A DNA stretch of 64,000 bases. It comes from a virus. Both the position numbers and the translations under genes were made by a program. The DNA is taken from IMG/VR virus record IMGVR_UViG_3300049846_001316, positions 1-64,000 of that record. One strand, given 5' to 3'. Each line of letters opens with the position of its first letter. Position 1 is the stretch's first letter. Below, piece by piece: positions 1-7,675 of the stretch. The notes beneath the pieces were generated by a model. That model was not told the origin of the DNA. It searched no databases and was given only the letters and a program-made list of their open reading frames with translations.

Positions 1-4
1 GTGG

Positions 5-145
5 ACTAGTGCGCCTCGGTGGGCTCGGTCAGGCGCCCGCCCTCGGCGCGCCGCCCTCGGTCGGACTAGTGCGACGGGCGGCGGCGACTAGTGCGGTGCG
101 GTCCGCGCTAGCGGGCGCTAGCGGCGGCGGCGGGCGGGCACTAGT
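5..145. repeat. Cluster of six CTAG-containing palindromic hexamers
   Basis: ACTAGT occurs at 5-10, 65-70, 87-92 and 140-145, and GCTAGC at 107-112 and 117-122. Three of the ACTAGT copies share the longer word ACTAGTGCG. CTAG is usually a scarce tetranucleotide in bacterial and phage DNA, so six copies in about 140 bases is a marked local cluster. It may be an array of protein-binding sites near an origin, a packaging site or a genome end. Confidence 0.7.
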
Positions 146-721
146 GGCGTCGAGGCGGGCGACTTCGGGCGCCGAGTCCGAGCTCGCGGGTCACTTTTCG
201 CCGGCGGGGGCCGGCAGCCTCGAGCGCAATAGACCGGAAGCGATGTGAGTCGAAAATCGCTCGGCGTTCTCTCGTGCCTCTTTCTCTGAGAATCGAGCTC
301 CAGCTCGTCGTCTCGTCGTCGCTCGAGCACATCTTCTCGATGGGATGTTCTTGAGATCGTCTTGAAGAGTCTTGAAGTTCGCTAAGACGACGGATAGCAG
401 GATTGCACTCGGTGGAAACGACTTGATTCCGTCTGAAACCGCTTCACTTCCTGATGGGACCCATTGAGGACTCCCCGCATCCGAGTCAGATCACGCCGGA
501 ACCGTGAGAGCCGGCTCGAGGAGTGCTCGTGCAGCTCCTCGGGGGGGCAGGAGCTCCTCCCCACACTCAGCGTCCACTCACGGTCACTCCGGGGGCGGGG
601 GCGTGCTGGGGGGCCGTCTTGCCCCTCGGGGCGGGGTCGTTCGGCCCCGTGGCCGATTTCACCCAAGAGGGCGATTGGTGAGGGCTCCCTCGCGCGCGTA
701 CGCGCGTGCGCGCGCCTGCGC

Positions 722-750
722 GTAATACACCCCCCTCGTATTCGTATTAC
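722..750. repeat. Inverted repeat GTAATAC/GTATTAC in AT-rich island
   Basis: Seven-base perfect arms (722-728 and 744-750) are separated by 15 bases, next to a direct repeat of CGTATT. It lies in the only clearly AT-rich stretch of the window, so it could be an operator or part of a replication origin. There is no direct evidence for either. Confidence 0.45.
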
Positions 751-1255
751 ATATCAAAGGGTCTGCACCTCACGTATAGAAACTACACTTCTCTAAACCG
801 TTGCACATCTCTGTTTCGTGGAGTTTCCCCGGCGTCATGTTGTGTGTAGTGCATATGTACGTCGATTGTGGGACCAGGGTATAGGGGAAAAAAACTGAGA
901 CACGACTATGACATTTCGGACAGCACCCTTTGCACGTTGCGCACCACTTGTCCGAAGCGCCGATGGAGCGCCGATCCGCCGAGGCGCTGACCCGTCGCCT
1001 GACGGAACGAGGGGTAAATGTCCCTCTTGGGCGCACCCGGCCGTGCCCAAGACGGAGTGCGCCTCGAGCAGCTCCGCCGGCGCCGGCACCTGGAGCTCGA
1101 GCAGCTCGTGCTGGGGGGCTCGGCATCTCCGCGGAGAGGAGAGCACCAACCAGTCGCCCGACTTGGGTGACCGGAGTCCCGTTGCGTCTGGGGCTCAAGT
1201 CGGAGTCAGAACGCGTACTGCCCCCAGGAGCCCTCCAGGGCAGCTCAGGGCAGTC

Positions 1256-1284
1256 AGTAGGGCAAGTAGTCCGATTGCCCTACT
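1256..1284. promoter_or_regulatory. Perfect 10-base inverted repeat upstream of the sigma-like gene
   Basis: AGTAGGGCAA and TTGCCCTACT form 10-base arms around a 9-base loop, ending 31 bases before the ATG of the sigma-like gene. There is no T-run after it, so an operator or RNA hairpin in the leader is as likely as a terminator. The related word GGGCAG is repeated just upstream (about 1238-1253). Confidence 0.5.
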
Positions 1285-1315
1285 TCTCGCCTAGGGCCGT
1301 GCCACGCTCTCTGGG

Positions 1316-1948
1316 ATGGCGCACCACCACCCGAAGCACCCCGGCAACTCGGTGATGGTCGAGGGCCGGCTCGTGAACTTGTTCGGGATGGCGACCGCGC
1401 TCATCAATCGGGAGTTCCCCCGGCTGGCGCCCGCCGGAGTCGAAGACGCGCTGGGCGATGCGCTCGAGGGCGCTGCTCGAGCACTTGCGCAGATCGAGCG
1501 GGGCGAGCACTCCGGGTACGAGGCGACGGTGTTCTTGTGGATGCGGATGCGCAGCTCGGTGAAGGACGGACTCCGCCGGCGGAACTTCCGGCGCAAGCAG
1601 CGCCACTACAAGCCGGGGCTCTCCACGTCGGAGATGCGCTACCACGCCGAGCGGCTCGCGGTGAAGATCGACCGGCTCCCCGACGTGCTGCACCCCGGCG
1701 ACCCGAGTGCCGACGCCGAGCTCGAGCAAGTCGAGCGGAGTGATGTGCTCGAGCGGCTGCCGGACCAGATCGCCAAGATCACTCACAGCAAGGAGATGGG
1801 TCAGATCGTCGCCTGGGTGCTCGAAGGAGTCGAGCATCAGGAGATCGCCCGCCGACTCGGAGTGAGCTACGCGACGATCTACAACCGGTTCCGGAGACTG
1901 GCCATGTCGCCCACCGTGCGGGCACTGCTCGAAGAAGCGTGCCGTTAG
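1316..1948 (+). CDS. Sigma-70-like / HTH transcription factor
   Basis: A 210-residue protein. Residues about 42-85 are helical and basic and could be a region-2-like part. A C-terminal helix-turn-helix (about residues 165-195, with core HQEIARRLGVSYATIYNRF) resembles sigma region 4. It would recruit host RNA polymerase to phage promoters, but a plain DNA-binding regulator is possible because region 2 is weak. The ATG at 1316 has a poor ribosome site; an in-frame ATG at 1355 is an alternative. It stands first in the rightward operon, behind an inverted repeat, which suits an early regulator. Confidence 0.6.
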   Translation: MAHHHPKHPGNSVMVEGRLVNLFGMATALINREFPRLAPAGVEDALGDALEGAARALAQIERGEHSGYEATVFLWMRMRSSVKDGLRRRNFRRKQRHYKPGLSTSEMRYHAERLAVKIDRLPDVLHPGDPSADAELEQVERSDVLERLPDQIAKITHSKEMGQIVAWVLEGVEHQEIARRLGVSYATIYNRFRRLAMSPTVRALLEEACR

Positions 1949-1969
1949 CCAGAAACACACGCATGTAGC

Positions 1970-1998
1970 TCGACACCGCGCGCCGGTCCCGTCATGAT
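1970..1998 (+). promoter_or_regulatory. Candidate promoter TCGACA-N17-CATGAT
   Basis: The -35-like TCGACA (1970-1975) matches TTGACA at five of six positions. It is 17 bases from a -10-like CATGAT (1993-1998). The ATG of the next gene lies 9 bases beyond and lacks a clear ribosome site, so a leaderless or near-leaderless transcript, common in actinobacteria, would fit. Confidence 0.4.
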
Positions 1999-2007
1999 GG
2001 CGGGCCT

Positions 2008-2361
2008 ATGCGAGCCGACGTCAGCATCGAACTGCCCCTCGGCGTCAAGATCGGCAGCAACGTCCCCCTCAACATCGACCGGTCCAGCGGCACTGCTCAG
2101 GCGGAGGTCCAGCTCGTCCGGGCCGAACGCCACTGGGATGGTGGGAGCGTCAACGTCGGCCTCGAGATCGACGTCGACATCGAGATGATCTTCGGTAAGG
2201 ACTCCGGCGAGCGGGCTGGCCTCGGGATCATCGACATCTCGCTCAACCCGTCCGAGCACGAAGCGGCGGTCTACCAACTCGAGCAGTACGTGACCGTGCT
2301 GATCGGCAAGCTCAAGGAGCACGACATCGACGTGCCGCCGAAGGGGACGTACCGCCGGTGA
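2008..2361 (+). CDS. Hypothetical protein
   Basis: A 117-residue protein I do not recognise. It is rich in alternating hydrophobic and charged residues, suggesting mainly beta structure with a final helix (about residues 85-105), and has no signal peptide or membrane segment. Third-position GC is high, so it is very likely real. Its stop overlaps the GTG of the next gene in a GTGA, implying translational coupling. It is the first member of the tightly packed 2008-6600 operon. Confidence 0.75.
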   Translation: MRADVSIELPLGVKIGSNVPLNIDRSSGTAQAEVQLVRAERHWDGGSVNVGLEIDVDIEMIFGKDSGERAGLGIIDISLNPSEHEAAVYQLEQYVTVLIGKLKEHDIDVPPKGTYRR

Positions 2362-3614
2362 CCGAGTACACGTACACCACGGACGGCGATTCGCCGTCGA
2401 TCCCGTGCTCGACGTGCAAGGGGACCGGCGAGTTCCCGCTCCCGACCACGAGCGGCAAGACCAAGATGACCCACTGCGGCATGTGCAACGGCACCGGCCG
2501 GCAGCACCTCGGGGTGGCAGCGGAGTACAAGCCGTTGAAGCTCTCGCACGTCGAGCCGAAGGTCCCGGAGGTCAAGTACGTGAACCCGTGGTACTCCGGT
2601 GACACCCCCGCCTGGAACGAGATCGGGACCGATCACCCGTGCTACAACGCCACCGGCACCACCACCGAGTCCGAGTCGGTGGTGTTCGAGGCGCTCGCCC
2701 GGCAGTTCCAGTTCGAGGTCGGCACCGTCGCGCCGATGCACCTGATCGGCTGGACGTCACTCACCGGCTACGAAATGAAGAAGGACCAACCGCTCCTGTC
2801 CCGTCGTTCCAAGGACTCTGTGTGGGTGCCGGTGCTCTGGCACCTGCGAACCTGGGTCGACCGCAAGCAAGACCGGGACGAGGACAGCAACCTCGTGCTC
2901 CCGTGCGGATGCGACTCGACGGGTGCGTACCTCGACCTGTTCGACGGCGTGACCGACTTCGCTTGGCCGCACCACGACCTGTCGATCCGCGAGCGGCACC
3001 AGCTCGACGCACTCGCCCACCTGCATCACTGGGTGGTGCGCGCCGCCGAGGCGCACCCGGACGGCTCCGTGCAGGTGTACTGGCGCTGCGTCGACCAGTG
3101 CCCCCGGTGCAAGCTCTTCGACGACATGATCAACACGAAGGTCGCGAACAGCATCAAGGTCGGCCAGACGTTCTCGACGGACGGCATCGACGTCACCAAG
3201 GTGGGCGACGCGGTGCACAAGTTCACCAAGGCGATGGAGCCCGCGGCTGCCGGGGTCAAGGACATGCGCACCAGCATCGAGAAGTTGCTCGACGCGCTCA
3301 ACGGAAGCGACGTGGAACCGGACGGGGTGCCGTCTCGCGACGACCCGACCCCCGACGCCTCGGGCCTGCTCCCCTACAGGTACGGGAACGTCGCGTTCGA
3401 CCCGAAGGTCTACAAGCCGCTCATCTCTCCGGCCGGTCATGTCGAGTGGCCCGCGGCGATCACCGCCGCCGGTACCAGTTGGCACAACATCACTCCGGCC
3501 AACCCCTCGGTCGGGGACATCCGCATGACCGACGTCCCTGGCAAGATGGTTCCCGACTACGACGTGTGGGACGGCACGAAGTGGGTTCGCCTCAACATAG
3601 GAAAAGTGGACTGA
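2358..3614 (+). CDS. Hypothetical protein with DnaJ-type zinc motifs
   Basis: A 418-residue protein. Near the N-terminus are two CxxCxGTG units (CSTCKGTG about residues 17-24 and CGMCNGTG about 40-47), the pattern of a DnaJ-type zinc-binding hairpin. A second Cys cluster with CPRC lies near residues 245-255. The middle and C-terminal parts are unrecognised; the end carries a short Trp-rich beta segment (DVWDGTKWVRL). Zinc binding is inferred from spacing. GTG start in a GTGA overlap; its stop shares a TGATG with the next gene. Confidence 0.7.
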   Translation: MTEYTYTTDGDSPSIPCSTCKGTGEFPLPTTSGKTKMTHCGMCNGTGRQHLGVAAEYKPLKLSHVEPKVPEVKYVNPWYSGDTPAWNEIGTDHPCYNATGTTTESESVVFEALARQFQFEVGTVAPMHLIGWTSLTGYEMKKDQPLLSRRSKDSVWVPVLWHLRTWVDRKQDRDEDSNLVLPCGCDSTGAYLDLFDGVTDFAWPHHDLSIRERHQLDALAHLHHWVVRAAEAHPDGSVQVYWRCVDQCPRCKLFDDMINTKVANSIKVGQTFSTDGIDVTKVGDAVHKFTKAMEPAAAGVKDMRTSIEKLLDALNGSDVEPDGVPSRDDPTPDASGLLPYRYGNVAFDPKVYKPLISPAGHVEWPAAITAAGTSWHNITPANPSVGDIRMTDVPGKMVPDYDVWDGTKWVRLNIGKVD

Positions 3615-4342
3615 TGCCCAGAACACTCGTGTGGTTCAGCGCCGGCGCCGCATCGGCCGTCGCAGCCAAGCTCACCCTCGCGGAGACTCCGGACGCCGTG
3701 GTGGCGTACGTGAACCCCGGAAGTGAGCACCCCGACAACGAGCGGTTCCTCGACGACTGCGAGCAGTGGTTCGATCACGAGATCGTCCGCCTGCGGTCCG
3801 AGAAGTACCGCGACACGTGGCAGGTCTACGAGGAGCGTCGGTTCCTCGTCGGCCCGACCGGCGCACTCTGCACCGCCGAGCTCAAGAAGCGAGTGCGGTT
3901 CGCGTTCGAGCGTCCCGACGACATCCAGGTCTTCGGGTACACGAGCGAGGAAGTGCACCGCGCCGAGCGGTTCCGGGAGCAGAACCCCGGCGTCACGCTG
4001 GTGACCCCGCTCGTCGACCGGCTGCTCAAGAAGTCCGACTGCCTCGCCATCGTGCGGAGAGCCGGGATCGAGCTGCCCGAGATGTACAAGCTCGGTTACC
4101 ACAACAACAACTGCATCGGGTGCGTCAAGGGTGGCATCGGCTACTGGAACAAGATCCGTCGAGACTTCCCCGAGACGTTCGAGCGGATGGCCAAGCTCGA
4201 GCGCGAGATCGACCACGCTCTGCTCAAGGACTCGAACGGACCAATCTGGCTCGACGAGCTTGACCCGTCCCGCGGCACCATGGACGACTTGCGCATCGAC
4301 TGCTCGTTGCTGTGCCAGATCGCAGAGGACGAGATCCGTTGA
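3614..4342 (+). CDS. PAPS-reductase-like PP-loop protein
   Basis: A 242-residue protein whose N-terminus VWFSAGAASAVAAKL is the degenerate PP-loop typical of phage phosphoadenosine-phosphosulfate reductase-like proteins. It is followed by AYVNPGSEHPDNERF and later CIGCVKGG, a Cys pair seen in this family. The family belongs to the adenine nucleotide alpha hydrolase superfamily. Members make sulfite, install sulfur (DndC) or modify nucleobases. It sits directly before a cytosine methyltransferase, so a part in DNA modification is plausible, but assimilatory reductase activity cannot be excluded. The start is fixed by the TGATG overlap. Confidence 0.8.
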   Translation: MPRTLVWFSAGAASAVAAKLTLAETPDAVVAYVNPGSEHPDNERFLDDCEQWFDHEIVRLRSEKYRDTWQVYEERRFLVGPTGALCTAELKKRVRFAFERPDDIQVFGYTSEEVHRAERFREQNPGVTLVTPLVDRLLKKSDCLAIVRRAGIELPEMYKLGYHNNNCIGCVKGGIGYWNKIRRDFPETFERMAKLEREIDHALLKDSNGPIWLDELDPSRGTMDDLRIDCSLLCQIAEDEIR

Positions 4343-5712
4343 ACCTCGACATCTTCGCCGGAATCGGCGGCTGGGACATGGGCGCCGTGCTCGCAGAGAT
4401 CGACCCCCTCATCGGGATCGAGTTCGACAGCGCGCCGTGCCGTACTCGGGCTGCGGCCGAGCATCACACCATCCGTGCCGACGTGGCGCAGTACCGCGTC
4501 CCGCACCCGATCTTCGTGCTGACCGGCTCCCCGCCGTGTCAGGCGTTCTCGAAGGCCGGCAAGCGCAAGGGCATCCAAGACGTCAACCAAGTCTTCCAGA
4601 TCGTTCGGGACATCGAGAAGGGTCGCAAGACCAAGAACGTCGCCTGGAACGACGAGCGGAGTGCGCTCGTGCTCGAGCCACTCCGCTACATCTCGGAGGG
4701 GCACGCCACGTACGTCGCGCTCGAGCAAGTGCCGGAAGTGCTCCCGCTGTGGGACGCGTTCGCCATCGTGCTCCGCAAGTGGGGCTACGACGTGGTGACG
4801 GGGCTCTTGAACGCCGCCGACTACGGAGTGCCACAGACCCGGACCCGAGCGATCCTCTTGGCGCGCAAGCGCGAGCTCGGGCTCGGGCCACTCAGCCTGC
4901 CGGAGCCGACGCACGCCCGCGAGCCCCGCGCCGACTTCTTCGGCTCACGGGAGAAGTGGGTCAGCATGGCGGAGGCCCTCGGGTGGCTCGGTGAAGACGC
5001 ACCGGCCCGGACTCTGTGCGGGCACCGGCAGCCCCGGTGGCTGTACAACGACCCGGACGGCTCTCGTGGCCGCATCGTCGGAGTCGGATTCCCGCGCAAG
5101 GCCGACGACAACGGCCCTGCCGACGAGGACGGCTACCGGGCGCGCGACTGGCGCTCACCGGACCAGCCCGCGTTCACCCTCACCGAGAAGGCGCGGAGCT
5201 GGCGAGTCAACACCGGCCGGGACTGGAAGGCGGGCGGCTCCCGTGAGGACGCGCAGACCGTCCCGCTGGACGAGCCCGCCCCGACTCTGCCTGCGGCGAA
5301 GGGCGGTGCGTCGATCTGGAAGCTCGAAGAGATCCAGGCGCACGGCGCGTCGCGCGCCGAGGACGAGCCCGCCATGACCATCACCGCGAGCGCCGACAAC
5401 GGCAACTTCAAGTGGACTGAGGACCGGCCCGCCACCACCGTGGCGTGCGACCCGAGACTCTGGCCACCCGGCCACAAGGTCAACCAGAAGGACCGCGACC
5501 GTCACGGAGACGAAGCCGACGACATCTACGGCGACCGCGCCGGCCGCAACTCGTACAGCCTGCTCGTGGAAGAAGCTCTGGTACTCCAGAGCTTCCCGTG
5601 GAACTACCCCGTGCAGGGCACCAAGACCGAGAAGTTCCGAGGGATCGGCAACGCCATCCCGCCACTGCTCGCGGCGCACTGTCTCGCCGCCGTCCAAGGG
5701 AGAACCCTGTGA
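4339..5712 (+). CDS. C5-cytosine DNA methyltransferase
   Basis: A 457-residue enzyme that would transfer a methyl group from S-adenosylmethionine to C5 of cytosine. The motifs are in canonical order: motif I DIFAGIGGWDMG at residues 4-15; motif IV GSPPCQAFSKAG with catalytic C67; a motif VI variant, EQV instead of ENV (residues about 130-132). Motif VIII is QTRTRAILLAR and motif X is GIGNAIPPLL at the end. The target-recognition region between VIII and IX/X is large. The TTG at 4339, in a TTGA overlap with the previous gene, puts motif I at the N-terminus as usual. No cognate restriction enzyme is visible, so self-protection is the likely role. Confidence 0.92.
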   Translation: MNLDIFAGIGGWDMGAVLAEIDPLIGIEFDSAPCRTRAAAEHHTIRADVAQYRVPHPIFVLTGSPPCQAFSKAGKRKGIQDVNQVFQIVRDIEKGRKTKNVAWNDERSALVLEPLRYISEGHATYVALEQVPEVLPLWDAFAIVLRKWGYDVVTGLLNAADYGVPQTRTRAILLARKRELGLGPLSLPEPTHAREPRADFFGSREKWVSMAEALGWLGEDAPARTLCGHRQPRWLYNDPDGSRGRIVGVGFPRKADDNGPADEDGYRARDWRSPDQPAFTLTEKARSWRVNTGRDWKAGGSREDAQTVPLDEPAPTLPAAKGGASIWKLEEIQAHGASRAEDEPAMTITASADNGNFKWTEDRPATTVACDPRLWPPGHKVNQKDRDRHGDEADDIYGDRAGRNSYSLLVEEALVLQSFPWNYPVQGTKTEKFRGIGNAIPPLLAAHCLAAVQGRTL

Positions 5713-6035
5713 CTGACGACATGCACGAACTGCTCGACGAGCTGGACTTCGATCCGAGCTTCTGGCGGTTCACCGGCCACGACAGTGGCGACCAGACCGA
5801 GATCCGCAAGCGCATCATCGAGGCGCTCACTCTCCTCGAGATCACCGAAGGCGAGGACGAGCCCGACGACGATCGGGGCACCGAGTTCTCGCTCGACAGT
5901 CGGATGCTGGCGATTCTCCAGAGCGAGGTCGATGCCGACCAACTGGTCCTCACGATGCTCTACGTGATCCGTCGCCAGATGCAGGCGCTCAACGACACGC
6001 CCGAGGCGTGGGCGAAGCGGATGCTCGAGTCATGA
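5709..6035 (+). CDS. Hypothetical acidic protein
   Basis: A 108-residue acidic protein, rich in Asp and Glu through residues 1-65, with a predicted helical C-terminal half (residues 65-105). No motif recognised. The GTG start overlaps the methyltransferase stop (GTGA), and its own stop overlaps the next ATG (ATGA). Operon position gives the only hint: it accompanies DNA-modification genes. Confidence 0.65.
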   Translation: MTDDMHELLDELDFDPSFWRFTGHDSGDQTEIRKRIIEALTLLEITEGEDEPDDDRGTEFSLDSRMLAILQSEVDADQLVLTMLYVIRRQMQALNDTPEAWAKRMLES

Positions 6036-6340
6036 GCACCAAGCGACGACCGATCATGCCGCACGAAGTCATTTCCTCGGCGCCGATCAATCAGTGGGCG
6101 GTCGCCACCGTCGAGTTCAGGGTCGGGGAGACGTTCGGGCTCCCGGACGGGGCGATCCCCCTGAGCTTCTCCGCGATGGACGCGAAGAACAACCACTACA
6201 TCATGACGTTCATCGTGAAAGTGCCACAGTGCGGGACGTGCTACGACCAAGGCTGGATCCCCGATGGCTACGGAGACGCCGAACACCAGAACGACACGCG
6301 CCCGTGCCCGGACTGTGAACTCGGCAAGGAGTCCACGTGA
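6032..6340 (+). CDS. Small protein with C-terminal CxxC pair
   Basis: A 102-residue protein starting MSTKRRPIMPHE. The C-terminal third has CGTC (about residues 69-72) and CPDC (about 94-97), a likely zinc ribbon. The ATG at 6032 lies in an ATGA overlap with the gene before; a longer in-frame start at 6008 has no such support. Function unknown. Confidence 0.7.
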   Translation: MSTKRRPIMPHEVISSAPINQWAVATVEFRVGETFGLPDGAIPLSFSAMDAKNNHYIMTFIVKVPQCGTCYDQGWIPDGYGDAEHQNDTRPCPDCELGKEST

Positions 6341-6600
6341 CCGACGCCAACATCACCCAAGCCGTCGAGTTCAAGATCAATGACCCGGCGTACGCTCCGT
6401 GGGTCATCCGGATCGCCCGCGATCGCGGGCTCTCGCGCGACGAGTCCCGTGAGGCGCTCGAGCTGCTTCGGGAGTGGCTGCGAGCCAACCACAACGTCCG
6501 TCTCAACCTGAGCCCGGTGCACCTAGGCTGGGCCATCAACGAGCTCGACTTCATCTGTGATCGCATCATCGACAACCGCGGAGGTCCCGGTGTTCACTAA
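6337..6600 (+). CDS. Hypothetical helical protein
   Basis: An 87-residue protein with long predicted helices (residues 20-55) and no recognised motif. The GTG start follows AAGGAG at good spacing and forms a GTGA overlap with the previous gene. Its 3' end overlaps the glycoside hydrolase start by 11 bases. Confidence 0.68.
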   Translation: MTDANITQAVEFKINDPAYAPWVIRIARDRGLSRDESREALELLREWLRANHNVRLNLSPVHLGWAINELDFICDRIIDNRGGPGVH

Positions 6601-7531
6601 GAATCTGGTCGTTGGCCTGAACGCCGACTGGGACGACAACTCGCAGAGCTTCGCTGCCAAGACCGGTTTCCGGTCGGTGCGCGTCGGGTGGGAGCCGAAC
6701 TGGTCCCGGCCGCAACTCGAGGACATCATCACCCGCGCCGCGGCGAAGGGCTTGATCGTCGACCTCGAGATCGTCGCGACCAAGACCGCGTACGGTCGGT
6801 ACTACTCCGATCCGGGCGTGCGTGACCTCATCGCTTGGGCGGTGCCGAAGTTCCAACTGGGCTCGATCTCGTTCTTCAACGAGGGCAACCACCAGCCGTT
6901 CATCCAGAGCCCCGACCCGTACCAGTGGGCCGACGCCTGCGTCGAACTGCTCGACCTCGTGAAGAAGCTCCGGCCGAAGCTCGCGTGCGCGACGGGTGGG
7001 CTCTCGCCGGAGGCCGGCACGCTCACTCCGGTGGTGTTCCTGCGGGAGGGCATCCTTCACAACCACCGGTTGCTCGAGTTCGACGCGCTCGGGATGCACC
7101 CCTACGAGTTCCCGTACAACCCGCTCGACCCGAACCCGTGGAACTTCGTCCACCAGCTCGACGAGCTCCACCGGATCGTGGCGTACTGCCGCGCGGCCTA
7201 CCAAGTCCGGGCGACCGAGACGATGCCGTTCTGGCTGACCGAGTTCGGCGCGCCGTCCTACGGCACGCAGGAGGATCTGGCCCGGTACCCCGACGCGCCG
7301 TTCAAGTACAACGAAGCCGACCAAGCCAAGTGGGCGCTCTCCTACATCGAGGCGTTCGCCCGCTCGCAGGCGCTCATCGGTCGAGTGCACTGGTACTGCG
7401 ACCGGGACGGTGACCCCGGCACCGGCGCTTCGTGGGAGTCCCACGTTGGGCTCCGGCGTCAGGACGGCACTCCGAAGCCTGCCGCCGCGGTGATGCAGGC
7501 GTTCGCGTGGGGCCACCGGATGAAGAAGTAG
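6590..7531 (+). CDS. TIM-barrel glycoside hydrolase (clan GH-A type)
   Basis: A 313-residue protein with the marks of a retaining clan GH-A barrel. The acid/base candidate is E98 in the strand-4 motif FFNEGN and the nucleophile candidate is E218 in WLTEFGAPS; Trp-rich strands lie between them. It resembles the C-terminal catalytic domain of the tail protein at 39151 in its strand-4 and strand-7 motifs. No signal peptide is visible, so it would need a holin or the virion to reach the wall. GTG start chosen because GGAGG lies six bases upstream. The substrate could be peptidoglycan or another cell-wall glycan; it is not determined here. Confidence 0.8.
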   Translation: MFTKNLVVGLNADWDDNSQSFAAKTGFRSVRVGWEPNWSRPQLEDIITRAAAKGLIVDLEIVATKTAYGRYYSDPGVRDLIAWAVPKFQLGSISFFNEGNHQPFIQSPDPYQWADACVELLDLVKKLRPKLACATGGLSPEAGTLTPVVFLREGILHNHRLLEFDALGMHPYEFPYNPLDPNPWNFVHQLDELHRIVAYCRAAYQVRATETMPFWLTEFGAPSYGTQEDLARYPDAPFKYNEADQAKWALSYIEAFARSQALIGRVHWYCDRDGDPGTGASWESHVGLRRQDGTPKPAAAVMQAFAWGHRMKK

Positions 7532-7675
7532 ATGCACTCCCTCGACACAATCTTGCCGCATCGCCTCGTCAGCGTGAAGCTCGCTATCGAGAGCAACCTG
7601 CCGGGACCGGCGAGCCTGTGCACTCGATGCAAGCAGTTCAACCCGGTCGGGGCGTGCCGGGAGGTCCAGAAGTGA
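7532..7675 (+). CDS. Small Cys-containing protein
   Basis: A 47-residue frame beginning at the base after the hydrolase stop. High third-position GC throughout supports it. The C-terminus contains CTRC and a third Cys nine residues later, perhaps a small metal site. Its stop overlaps the GTG of the next gene (GTGA). There is no family assignment. Confidence 0.55.
   Translation: MHSLDTILPHRLVSVKLAIESNLPGPASLCTRCKQFNPVGACREVQK

Larger units (their letters stand above)
1..1315. other. Left-end region without a convincing gene
   Basis: No reading frame here combines a plausible start, ribosome site and the high third-position GC of the real genes. From the left the region holds a cluster of six CTAG hexamers (1-145) and a pyrimidine-rich stretch with repeated TCTTGAAG (about 355-380). 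A GC-rich tract containing alternating CG/TA follows (about 690-720). Next is an AT-rich island (about 720-910) with a GTAATAC/GTATTAC inverted repeat and an A-run near 890. Finally there is a 12-base palindrome GCCGGCGCCGGC (1076-1087) and a 10-base inverted repeat just before the first gene. It could be a regulatory, origin or packaging region; that is inference. Confidence 0.6.

Noticed and set aside
770-1198. Minus-strand 142-codon frame with a zinc-knuckle-like KWCATCKGCCPKCHS
   Set aside because: Its 3' half lies in the AT-rich island with codon use unlike the phage, and it has no ribosome site; the Cys pattern is probably chance.
464-1294. Several plus-strand frames rich in Arg and Ser
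   Set aside because: Composition is that of GC-rich non-coding DNA read in the wrong phase; no start signals and no neighbour coupling.
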